In this document: positions 33,081 to 43,579 of the stretch, piece after piece
Numbering within the stretch: position 1 is the stretch's first letter
Layout of the letters: every line of letters begins with the position of its first letter
Assembly (NCBI GenBank): GCA_012934845.2
Contig: WNNJ02000601.1
Span: 62,001 to 126,000 of the forward strand
Origin: Pomphorhynchus laevis
Taxonomy: Eukaryota; Acanthocephala; Palaeacanthocephala; Echinorhynchida; Pomphorhynchidae
Direction: 5' to 3'
Length of the DNA: 64,000 bases
The notes under the pieces: model-generated
Told to the model about the DNA's origin: nothing
The model's input: only the letters and a program-made list of their open reading frames with translations
Database searches by the model: none
Made by a program: the position numbers and the translations under genes

Positions 33081-33299
33081 TATTAATAATAGTCAATGCT
33101 TTTTTTATTAATCCAGTGGGAAGAAATAATAAGAATTTATGTAAAATTTGATTATATTTTATAGCGTATATTTTAAAATATTATCATTATTATATTTTCG
33201 ACAACAAAAAGAGCTTGAACAGCTCGAACATGTTGGTTCACAACAGGGAAAACGGAAGAAAAAATTAAAAATTAAAAGTCAAATTAACGAAATAATGTG

Positions 33300-35890
33300 C
33301 AATTCAGGCATGACGACAACGCATCCTGAGGTAATTTTGCAACCGTCGTTTAAAACTCCCCAGGTTACCATTTATCGTCACAGCAGGTAGACCATTCCAG
33401 ATAAGTAAAATCCTATCATGGATTGTTGATATTCGTTTATTGCAGGCTCGTATTCTCTTCAGCATATAGTTGTGACCACGTAGGCGATCAGTGGTTCTTA
33501 GCTCAAACGTGTCTTTGCAACAGTGGCCTGGGGTGGTCAAGCACCTCCACACGAACATCAGATCATTAAATTTTAGTGAAATTTTCACAGGGGGAACGTC
33601 AAGACAGCGCAGGCGTTCCTCGTAAGGTAACGAAAGTATGGACCGCACCAAATGTGTGCACCGATAAAGAATGCGTTCGTAAGCGTCCACTCAAGCTGGA
33701 ACTGAGGGTGAGCAACGACGGACCCATACAGCATGTGTGGGAGGATTGCGCATTGGTAAACGGTACACAATCCCACAGAATCAAGATGACCGAATACCCT
33801 ACGTACTAGACCGAAGAGGCGAACGCACTTGCTTACAACATGAGAGCTGGAGCCTAAGTCACTAGTTATAATCACAAACAGGTCCGACATTTGCGAGACC
33901 TTTACAATCTGACAGCCATCAATTCGGTAGCTACCACTGAAGGTCCCTTTTCCAATATATAGGTAGAAACATTTCGCAGGGTTCACTTTGAGTCCGACAG
34001 CATTGCACCATCGAGAAACAATTTCGACATCTTTCTGGGGTATAGTTACATTACTAGGACTATTCAATGAACGCCATATTTTGAGGTTGTCAGCGTATAG
34101 AAGACACTGTATATTTATGACAGAAGGGAGTGAGTTGATGTATAAGTTGGAGAGTAGTGGGCTAATTACACACACCTGAGGAACCCCTACTAACATAGGA
34201 CGCCATTCAGACAATACACCGCCGACCTTGACTGCGAAGAAACGAGATGTTGGGAATGAATGCAGCCATCTATGGATAGGACCTCTGATACCGTAGTGCC
34301 AAAGTGCTGAGAGTAGAATGTCATGTTTCACACAGTCGAATGCTTTAGACAGATCAAAGAAAATCACATCGAGTCCAACACCTGATCGCATGGAATCAGC
34401 CAATATGTCTTGATGTTGCAAGATTGGTGATCGTAGATCTGTTCTTCTTGAATTCATGTTGTACATCACTGAATATATTGAGACTTTCAGAGTGGAAACG
34501 GAGAGCTTCATCAATTAGTTTTTGAGAACTTTACAAGTCACACAAGTGAGACTGATAGGTCGGTAATTATTGACAGAAGTACGTTCGCCCTTCTTGAACA
34601 GTAGAAGAATCAGAGACTTCTTCCACTCATTATGAAGTATGCCGCTAGATATCGAGCACTGAAATAATCGAAAAAGCTGTCTACATAAGATATCAACTGA
34701 TTCATAGAAAAGTAAGGGAGGCAGTCTGTCAGGACCAGCAGCAAGTGAATTCGGCAGCTGTACCAGTACTTCCAACACGTCTAGCTCGCAAAAATCAAAT
34801 ACACATGATCTATGATTCGGGATACCAGAGAACCGGGTATAGTTGGAAGACGAAGGGACCTCGGATGAGATATTTGAGTAGTGAATACTGAATTCCTCTG
34901 CTATGAGCTTCGAGTCATTCAGAATTGTCCCTTGTACGTTGGCGAGACATGGAATTATATTTCCGGGCTTCCGATGGGACCTGAGATGTTTGAAGAAACA
35001 GGATGAGGAGCTCAGACAACAGCGACAGAGGGAATCAATGAAATGTTTGCGTTTGGATATTTTTAACGATGCTGCAAAGTTTCTTGTCAGTTTGTACAGT
35101 CGGTAGGAACAATGACAATTTTTAAATTCTTGGAATTTGCGGTCACGCAACTTTATACCATTGTTGACCTGACGATCAATACAGGGTGGACGAGATGCAA
35201 CACTAGAGGATCGTTTAACCGGGCTATGATAGCTAATGGCAGCCTGTAGAGTACACTTGAAAAAATTCCATGCAAACTCAATTCCGTGTAGTGAAGGATC
35301 TGGTCATATTACTCGGAACAGCGACTCTCTCAGTGTAGCATAGTCAGTTTTGGGCATATTTAAGAAGTGGCATAAGGTGCGAGAACGACTCATTAGAGAA
35401 GACCGAATGGATAAAAGACGGTGATCGCTGCAGCCGAGAGGAGGAAAGTACCCTAGAAGATCAAACAGATGTTCACTACTAGAGAGGCATAGATCTAAAA
35501 TTGAGCGACTTGATCCTCGAACACGAGTGAATTCCCTTACATGCTGACTAAGGTCGAGAAAGATGAAGGTATCTAATAAGCTTGAAGACTTGACGTCACA
35601 ACGAGAAGTGGAAATCATCAAGTCCCAATCGACGTGCGGCATATTGAAGTCGCCCAGAATTAATGTAGGAGAACCAGATGATGCGTGCATGAGCAATGAA
35701 TTGCAAATATCAGAGACGGGCGGCGAAGGGGGCGATAGAACAGGCCTATAATGAATCCACCAACTTCAGTGTCCCTAGACGTGGCCCGCAGAAAGTCAGA
35801 GCTGATATTAAATTTTTTTAATGTGCGATTGACATATATATCTAATAAACAATCGTATGCAGCAATCACAGATGTGTCGAAACACAATAT
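33300..35890 (-). pseudogene. CR1-B-like LINE, endonuclease to C-terminus
   Basis: Minus strand, 5' to 3': an endonuclease part with FYRP, LILGDFNMPHVDWDL, GCSDHRLL; a linker; LPNSLAAGPDRLPPLLFYES, NNYRPISLTCVTCKVL; then 34514-33585 with LDVIFFDLSKAFDCVKHDIL, LVGVPQVCVISPLLSNLYIN, LLYADNLKIW (YADD changed to YADN) and DLGSSSHVVSKCVRLFG; and a C-terminal piece ending SFKRRLQNYLRMRCRHA. Close to the CR1-B copy at 60.1 kb. The N-terminal endonuclease and ORF1 are missing. The lost catalytic Asp and several frame changes make it dead. Confidence 0.82.
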
Positions 35891-35929
35891 TTAGATCAAG
35901 CCTACCAAATCTAAATAAATAGGGCCATA

Positions 35930-37290
35930 TTACAGAAAATTAGAACTTTTTGCTGTAATTTTCTGAAGATGCTAACAGAAGTTAGCGAAATATCAAAAAT
36001 AATTTCCTCTTTTCTTTGATCCAGCTCCAATAATTATTTATCAATAATGGATCATTATCAACTGTTTAAAATCATTCGGCAGTAATATATAGCCACCGGT
36101 CTGCAGCAATCTAGAAGCTTGGAAAAGTTGTAATTTTCTGAAAATGCTAACAGAAGTTAGCGAAATATCAAAAATGATTTCCTCTTTTCTTTGATCCAGA
36201 TCCAATAATTATTTATCAATAATGGATCATTATCAATTATTTAAAATCATTCGGCAGTAATATGGAGCAACTGGTCTGCAGCTATCTAGAAGATTGGAAA
36301 ATTTGTAATTTTCTGAAGATGCTAACAGAAGTTAGCGAAATATCAAAAATGATTTCCTCTTTTCTTTGATCCAGATCCAATAATTATTTATCAATAATAA
36401 ATCATTATCAAAAATTTAAAATCATTCGGCAGTAATATGGAGCCAATGGTCTGCAGCTATCTAGAAAATTGGAAAATTTGTAATTTTCTGAAGATGCTAA
36501 CAGAAGTTAGCGAAATATCAAAAATGATTTCCTCTTTTCTTTGATGCAGATCCAATAATTATTTATCAATAATGGATCATTATCAATTATTTAAAATCAT
36601 TCGGCAGTAATATGGAGCCACTGGTCTGGAGCTATCTAGAAGATTGGAAAAGTTGTAATTTTCTGAAGATGCTAACAGAAGTTAGCGAAATATCAAAAAT
36701 GATTTCCTCGTTTCTTTGATTCAGATCCAATATTTATTTATCAATAATGGATCATTATCAATTATTTAAAATCATTCGGCAGTAATATGGAGCCACTGGT
36801 CTGCAGCTATCTAGAAGCTTGGAAAAATTGTAATTTTCTAAAGATGCTAACAGAAGTTATCGAAATATCAAAAATGATTTTCTCTTTTTTTGATCCAGAT
36901 CCAATAATTATTTATCAAAAATGGATCATTATCAATTATTTAAAATCATTCGGCAGTAATATGGAGCCACTGGTCTGCAGCTATCTAGAAGCTTGGAAAA
37001 GTTGTAATTTTCTAAAGATGCTAAGAGAAGTTAGCGAAATATCAAAAATGATTTCCTCTTTTCTTTAATCCAGATCCAAATATAATTTATCAACAATGGA
37101 TCATTATCAAAAATTTAAAATCAGTCGGCAGTAATATGGAGCCACTGGTCTGCAGCTATCTAGAAGCTTGGATAAGTTGTAATTTTCTAAAGATGTTAAC
37201 AGTAGTTAGCGAAATATCCAAAATGATTTCCTCTTTTCTTTGATCCAGATCCAATAATTATTTATCAATAATGGATCATTATCAATTATT
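35930..37290 (+). repeat. 175-bp satellite array, left block
   Basis: About 7.75 units of 174-176 bp, marked by cattcggcagtaatatgg at about 36073, 36249, 36423, 36599, 36773, 36948 and 37122. Each unit has a 6-bp hairpin GCTAAC/GTTAGC followed directly by GAAA, a TGATCCA/TGGATCA inverted pair, and an AT-rich spacer. The array ends at 37290, where a CR1-A element begins. The same satellite resumes in the same orientation at 54.52 kb. Confidence 0.96.
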
Positions 37291-37463
37291 AAAAAAGTTT
37301 GAGATCTAAAGTAAATACAATATTGTTTAACGAACCGGTTTTGTTTCTAAAAGTTTGTTTCATAAAGATATCTAACTATCTGATAGGAGTTCAAACTATC
37401 TTGATACCGATCAACTACTTACAATAAATAACATATACGACCTGATATTAGCAGACCACAATT

Positions 37464-38578
37464 ATGGGCAGACGTAAGGGAAACGATATTCCTGAATTCA
37501 TATCAAGACAAGTAGGATGTGATGGTGATGGCTGCAATGTCTGGACTACAGTAACTGTACCACATAAAGATGCTGATACATTGAGTAGAAGAAAATTCAT
37601 ATGTGGTTTTTGTACTGCGTCAATCGTATTTTGTAGTTCACCGACATCAGCAAAGGACAATGCTCATTTTAACTTAAAGACACCCAAGATTCAAGAACAA
37701 ATAATTGACAAAGAATCTAGCATATGCCAGAGCAAAATCACTACGCCGATGTCGTTACACGTCAATTCAAATAAGGAACCAGACGTAATAGATGCTTCAA
37801 GTTCGACTCGCATTTAGACACGAGGACATAAACATTCACGGACGGTATATAAACAAAGAAGAAATATCAATGACATCACTGTGATGGCAAACGACAAGGA
37901 TAAAGTTACACCTGAGAGTATTACTAAATGGCCTTCACCTTTATCTGACATATTCGCGGAACACAGTCCTAAGAACCACAATATATTGATTTCTACTCCT
38001 GTTAGACCAAAGAATGTATTAAAGCAGCCTTTAAGTAGAACGCAGACAAGAGACGATGATAGAGTGTGCAATGATGTGGCAGTCGGAAATGAAAATGAAC
38101 TGAAATCCAATGATTTGACAGATAAGACATTTGTTGAAATTATCAATATTAGGAATCGTGCTAGAAACAGAAATAATTGCGTAATTTTTGCTAACATCAC
38201 TGAATCTTCTGCAGACAACGTTCAGACCCGTGTGGATGATGACGTAGTTTCTATTCGTAAGGTCTTTTCGGATATATTCGTTCAGGGTGAAGAGAATATT
38301 GCGCGTAGTCTCAATGTCAAAAGCTTATTTCGTCTTGGTAAAAAAGCACAACACAAACCACGATTACTTAAAGTAGTATTTGATTCTGCAGATAATACAA
38401 GAGCAGTTTTAGCTAGAGGTTATCGCTTGAAAGGTAAGACGACAAAAATTTTTAAAGATCTCTCGGTTGAGGAAAGATTGTTATTAATAATGCTCGTGCT
38501 AATCTAGCATTTAGAAGATCGAATGGAGAGACTGATCTAATGATAAGAAATTTTCGAGTAGTTCGTCGGCGACCATTC
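37464..38578 (+). pseudogene. CR1-A ORF1 (finger protein)
   Basis: Starts MGRRKGNDIPEFISRQVGCD, then DGCNVWTTVTVP and RKFICGFCTA. This is a Cys-containing PHD-like module (C-x4-C-x-W ... F-CG-FC), as in CR1-type ORF1 proteins that bind the element RNA. A TAG at 37815-37817 replaces the Trp codon seen in CR1-B (TRVWTRGH there). The same frame resumes as a 208-residue stretch (37881-38507) with RNNCVIFANI, SLNVKSLFRLGKKAQHKPRL and IFKDLSVEERLLL. A one-base shift near 38489 precedes the expected end NFRVVRRRPFVRW. It is otherwise well kept. Confidence 0.8.
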
Positions 38579-38583
38579 GTGCG

Positions 38584-41505
38584 TTGGTGAGTTTGGAGAG
38601 TTCTTCGAGGGATTCCATTTTACAATTAGGAAATCTAGCGCGCATTGATATCACATCCAACATTACTACTCAATTACCCTCTGCTTCTGGTATTAGTGTC
38701 GCCTATACTAATTTAAGGAGTATTTTACCAAAATTTGATGAACTTAAGGCATGGGTCATCTTAAATAAACCAGCGATCCTGGCTCTCACTGAAACATGGC
38801 TGCATCGTGATATCCCCGATGGTTTAATTGCTATTATGGGATATAATTTGGTGAGAGCTGATAGAGAGTCTCGGAAGGGTGGAGGTGTTGCGCTATATAT
38901 ATCGACATCCTTAAACATTACTTCCACTCGTAATTTTAAAAATGAACTGGGCACGTGTGAGTTTCTCTCAGTCATTGTTTCACACTTCGGAGGTCCCTTA
39001 GGTATTGCCGTGTGCTACAGGTCGCCGCAATCATCCGTATTGAGTCATGAATTCTCTACACTAATTAGTCAATGTTCTGAGCTTGAAGAATATCTACTAG
39101 TTGGCGATTTTAATATACCCTCAGCTGGTCACATCGGGAATTATGTTTTGGATAGTAGTTCTTCCAAGTCAGATGCGGATTTGTGGAATTTTCTTACAAA
39201 TGATCTCATGTTAGAGCAACATGTGCAGTCGCCCACCAGATTCGCGCAAAACCAGGAATCTTGTCTAGATTTGGTATTTTCCAAATTAATTACAAGTGTG
39301 GGTAATATGAGCTATCAGAGTCCTATTGGATTGAGCGATCATTGCATGATCTTATTCAATTATTTTTCTAGGTGTATGATCCCAAAACTGGAAAATTTGA
39401 TAGTGTCGAAAAGATCTTGGCAACAAATTGATGAAGACTCATTACGAGAGGCGGCACTAAGAACATAATTCAACTGTGCTAGTGAAGACATTGAGGTAAG
39501 GTGGCATGTTATTGAATCAGGTTTAGTAGCTCTTGCAGATAAGTTTGCACCACTCCGTAGATTACCAAAAAGTAAAGCTAAATACCCTCCTTGGTTTGAC
39601 ACTGAATTGCGATATGCTCTCAAACATAGGAATCGTCTATTTGAACTAAGCCGTCATCAGAATAATTTTAAAAAGCGGTATACAATTCCGAAATTTCGTC
39701 AATCGCCTTAAGATTACAAAAGGCAAAGTTTTGAAGATCAATTAGCTTTACAAATTGATACAGAACCAAAAAAATTTTGGGCTTATGTGAAAGGATCGAG
39801 AGCTCTGCTACCAGCTATTTCATCTTTAAGAGACGGTAACACTCGAGTGACATCGCCAGACAGCATGACAGAATTGTTTGCATCCGCTTTTGAGCTGACA
39901 CCAGATGCTTTCTCTAGCATATGTGGAGATGCAGCATCACAACAGGTAGAAATTGGTTCTCCAGTTTTAACGATAACAGCACATGAGGTTTTTGTTGAAT
40001 TGGCTAGGTTATCTAGATCATCAGCGGCAGGCCCCGATGATATTCACCCCCAACTTCTTAAGTTACTTGCTCCTGTTCTGGCTGAATCATTAGCCTCCAT
40101 ATTTGAGCTGAGCTTGCGCATTTCGAAGTTACCTGCTGCCTGGAAAAAAGCGATTGTAGTACCAATTTATAAAAATGGTGAAAAAGATGATCCGAATAAC
40201 TATAGGGCAATAAGTCTAACTAGTGTTGTATGCAAAGTGATTGAGCTCATACTAAACAGACGCATATATGATCATTTGAGTTCGCTAAGAATTCTCAATA
40301 ATGCACAGCATGGATTTCGTCCTCGGCGTTCATGTCTTACAAACTTATTACATGCTCGTGAAGATTGGGTTGGACATGTTGCTAACGGGTACTGTATCGA
40401 CGTAATATTTCTTGACTTTAGTCGGGCTTTTGATAGGGTGCCCCACAAAATGCAAATTTCCACCCTTGAGTCTTATAAAGTCAATCGCTCCATTATAAGC
40501 TGGATTTAAGATTTTCTTAAAGATAGATCCTTTGCTGTTCGTGTAGGTCAATGCCTATCGTCTTATCGTCTTACCACCTCAGGAGTACCACAGGGATCAG
40601 TCTTAGGACCCTTGTTGTTTAACATATTTATAAATCAGCTACTAGATTTAATTGAGGATTGTAGTGTTTTAGCTTTTGCCGACGATGTAAAGGTATGGAA
40701 ATTGATTAAAACCAACAAGGATCGAAATGACTTTCAAAATATCCTAAACATTGTTTATCGATGGTCTTTAAACACTGGAATTACATTGAATATTAAAAAG
40801 TGTGCACATATGAGATTAGGTCATAGCAATGTGAGTCGAGAATATTTTATTGGCGATGAGTTTGTTGTTTCCACGCAGTCCATTCTGGATCTTGGTATAA
40901 TTGTTCAAAACAATCTGAAAACACGTACTAACACTGATAGGATTTGTAACGCAACAAGAAGAATGACCTATATTGTCAAAAATTGCTTTAAAGATTTATC
41001 TGCCGTTTGTGTTGTGTGTTTATATAATGCTCTTATAAGACCGATATTAGAATATGTGTCGCCAGTAGTCTTTCCGTGTACGCGTACAGAACTTGATCAA
41101 TTAGAGCGCATACTTCGACGGTTTACGAAATTATGTCCTCAGGTACGATATCTTCCCTATGAAGCACGAATAAAAAGTTTGAATATGCCGACAGTGCGTG
41201 AAAGGTTCCTTCTTTTCGACCTTCTAGCTATGTATCGACTAGTTAATAAAGATGAAAATTTTCCAGCAAATAGAGTTGAACTCAATGAACGGGATGGACG
41301 TAGAGGGCACTCGAAAGTACTAGTAGTACATGATCACGGAAAATACCCTCGTCATTTCCGACTGTCTCATCGAGCGGTGAATATTTGGAATCGTCTTCCA
41401 GTTGATGTCGTTGCGGTGCATACAATCAATGAATTTAAATCCAATATAAAGAACTGGATTCGAAATGAGAACGAGTGGTGGTTGCTGCAGTACCAATGGT
41501 TCTGA
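38584..41505 (+). pseudogene. CR1-A ORF2 (endonuclease-reverse transcriptase)
   Basis: Endonuclease (about residues 40-270): NLRSILPKFDEL, LALTETWL, GGGVALYIS, CYRSPQ, LLVGDFNIP, CLDLVF, GLSDHC, all active-site motifs kept. Linker: PPWFDTELRYALKHRNRLF. Reverse transcriptase: AAGPDDIHPQLL, NNYRAISLTSVVCKVIE, AQHGFRPRRSC, VIFLDFSRAFDRVPH, GVPQGSVLGPLLFNIF, LAFADDVKVWKLI (catalytic pair present), LDLGIIVQNNLKTR. C-terminal: SHRAVNIWNRLPVDVVAVHT, ending EWWLLQYQWF. In-frame stops at about 39466, 39709 and 40507 break it. It acts by nicking DNA and priming cDNA synthesis on the target. Confidence 0.88.
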
Positions 41506-41564
41506 TATATACACTGAACGATTTTTTTGATTTTTTTCTTGTATTTATTTGTTTTTTATGTGAG

Positions 41565-41605
41565 CGGTCAAAACAGCCTTATGGCTATGACCTGTATTAA
41601 TAATT
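41565..41605 (+). promoter_or_regulatory. CR1-A 3'-terminal stem-loop
   Basis: In the RNA the sequence GGTCA, AAAC, AGCC, TTAT, GGCT, A, TGACC folds into a two-part stem (AGCC/GGCT inside GGTCA/TGACC), followed by TGTATTAATAAT. The same fold is present at 28121-28150 and, on the minus strand, at 50578-50610. In CR1/L2-type LINEs the 3' end is what the reverse transcriptase recognises, so this stem is the likely recognition signal. Confidence 0.65.
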
Positions 41606-43503
41606 TTTTTTAAACGGAAAAATTTGTTTTAGTAAAGCATACAATCAAGGTTACCCGCAAATGGGTCCAAAAATGTCGAGCAATAAACTGCTGAATTGGA
41701 TACTGGATACAGCTACGAAGACGAGTCGGCTGGGTGTTTGAATGTACTACGCATGGGAGTACCTCGTGTTGACCGTGGACTCCGGAGACAGGCCGATATT
41801 GACCGAGCGATTTCGAAGCTTATTTTTCTTTTTAGTCTAATAGCTATATCACTGTAGCGTATGTGTCCTTGTTGAGCTAAAGCGGTCGCAATAGTCTTTA
41901 CTAGCATACTAGCTTCTTTGCCGAAACCCCCTGATGTTGAAAAGACGAGCGGGATAAAGGAGCTGTTTTCTATCCTTCGGATTCTTTCGAGGTATTTGGA
42001 TTTTTTTCTTTTTTCGTTATAATCGAAAGCGTTGTCATGATTGCGTATTGTGTTCGATTGAGCATGAGAAGAAAAGACATTGACGTCGAAGAACGTCCGC
42101 TCGAATCGAGATCCGTGTAAACCGGAGCAGACAATATCCAGACGGGCACATTGTTTGGTAGTAGTCGCTGGATTTTCAAAACGGGTGCTCTCGGGAACGT
42201 TCGATAACTCCGGTTCAATCCCAACGTTGTGAGCAACTTGGCTTAGCGCTGATGCTATAGTGTCCCGAACCGCATTATGGCGAATAATCGGAAGACCACC
42301 ATGTTTGCATGATAGTGCATGGGGAAGATTGATCTTCGAGCCACAGTAACAATTACACGTTTCAATCTCAGGCTCGATACTGCCATACCGTGCATTAAGT
42401 GCGTCGTGAAATTCGTTTGCTGACAAATAGAATTGTTCTTGTCGAAGTGGTAAAGCGCTTAGCCAAGAAGACGCACCGTGGTGTGCTGCATGTTTAATGG
42501 AATTCTGGGTGACTGGGGCTAGTTTGCTAATAATCTTTGAGGCGCGTTCTTGGTGTGAATTGAACCGGAATTGAGTGATTTCGCGGAGGATTGCATTTTG
42601 TTTTTCTCGTAGGTTGTCGCCAGTCAACTCATCGACATATGAGGAAACCAACATTGTCGCTGATGCTTGTTCAAGTGTGGCAACGAAAGTTGGCGAGTTT
42701 ATCCCGATACCTCCAAATTCAAGAGGTGAGCACAAAATATCCGTCATCTCCTTGTTCGGCTTGAAAGTTGCCAGAAGAGGCAGCAATTGCGATTTGATAA
42801 ATTCGTCGAGGTCGGACCACACTTTGTCGACTGAGCGGCATGTGCGCATTATGTGAATCCATTTCGACTGGATCGAGTGAACCATGCCAGCGTAGGCTAC
42901 GTGTGGGTCGATTCTGGCCACCATACTCAGACGCTCGACAAGAGCTTTCCATTTTGCAAACATGATTGCTGTAGAAGATTGTTCGTAATCGTCAAAACCA
43001 ATTGAGGTTCCCAGAACATCTATGCCAGCTGTTGTTGAATTGATACTAGAATCAGGGAGAAGATCATTATGTATCGGAGAGTAAGACAGAATATTAGATT
43101 TGTGTGGGTTAGTAAAATAGCCGAATTTTGGTCCCTCTGTTTTAAGGGCATCCCAAACTTGCCTCAACACATCCAGTGGTCCGACAAAGTTGGCGTCATC
43201 GGCATACCATATCTGATAAACGGATGGTACTTGGCGTTTTATCGTTTCGATAAGAGGAAGAGATGTCATTGCAAATCCAGCCATCGCAAATGGGTCACCT
43301 TGGGTGAATCCTTCGACTGAGAAAATGCTGTTTTCGCCAATTGTAAGCTCAGAAGGACTAGCATAAATATTGCGCAGTGAACAGGAGAGAGCCGGACATA
43401 CATATGTTATGTTGTGAAGTGCCACGGCACGGTTTATCCGGTTGAAGGCATTCGTAGCGTCTATTGTCATAATACACATATCGGAAGATAGGTTCAATTT
43501 CGA
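41606..43503 (-). mobile_element. Cys-finger LINE copy 1 (5'-truncated), long ORF
   Basis: An open frame of 594 residues (43497-41713) begins inside the reverse transcriptase at motif A (TIDATNAFNRINRA). It then has EGFTQGDPFAMAGFA (motif B), IWYADDANFVG (motif C), a conserved connecting region with FGGIGINSP and HHGASSWLSALPL, and a C-terminal zinc knuckle C-x-CG-x5-PHALSC-x3-GG. That is followed by RHNAVRD, an EPEL, ARLDIVCSG, FERTFFDV and FIPLVFSTSGGFGKEASML. The last part resembles the restriction-like nuclease of R2-type LINEs. N-terminal regions are lost. The 3' end (poly-A) joins the TAA tail of the CR1-A copy. The frame itself is intact. Confidence 0.82.
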
Positions 43504-43579
43504 AATAATAATAAGTTCATTTTTTTAATTTTTAATTGATTTTTTGAAAAAAAAAACAAATACAGTTATACTATAAATT

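Larger units (their letters stand above)
37291..41605 (+). mobile_element. CR1-A LINE, nearly full-length
   Basis: The element starts immediately after the satellite with aaaaaagtttgagatctaaa, an end also found in CR1-B, and finishes with a hairpin 3' UTR and TAA repeats. It holds ORF1 (37464-38578) and ORF2 (38584-41505). About five point breaks keep it from being coding-competent. Near-identical 3' pieces at 27.5 and 50.6 kb show recent family activity. Downstream it is followed by a minus-strand Cys-finger LINE inserted at its TAA tail. Confidence 0.9.

Noticed and set aside
33148-33390. 80-codon plus-strand frame with a Lys-rich stretch (KRKKKLKIKSQ)
   Set aside because: Overlaps the 3' end of the minus-strand CR1-B-like copy and shows no known motif.
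36787-37068. Two-unit frame MEPLVCSYLEAWK... across the 175-bp satellite (also 54426-54854)
   Set aside because: Present only where a unit has lost its usual stop; most units are not open, so it is a chance read-through of the repeat.
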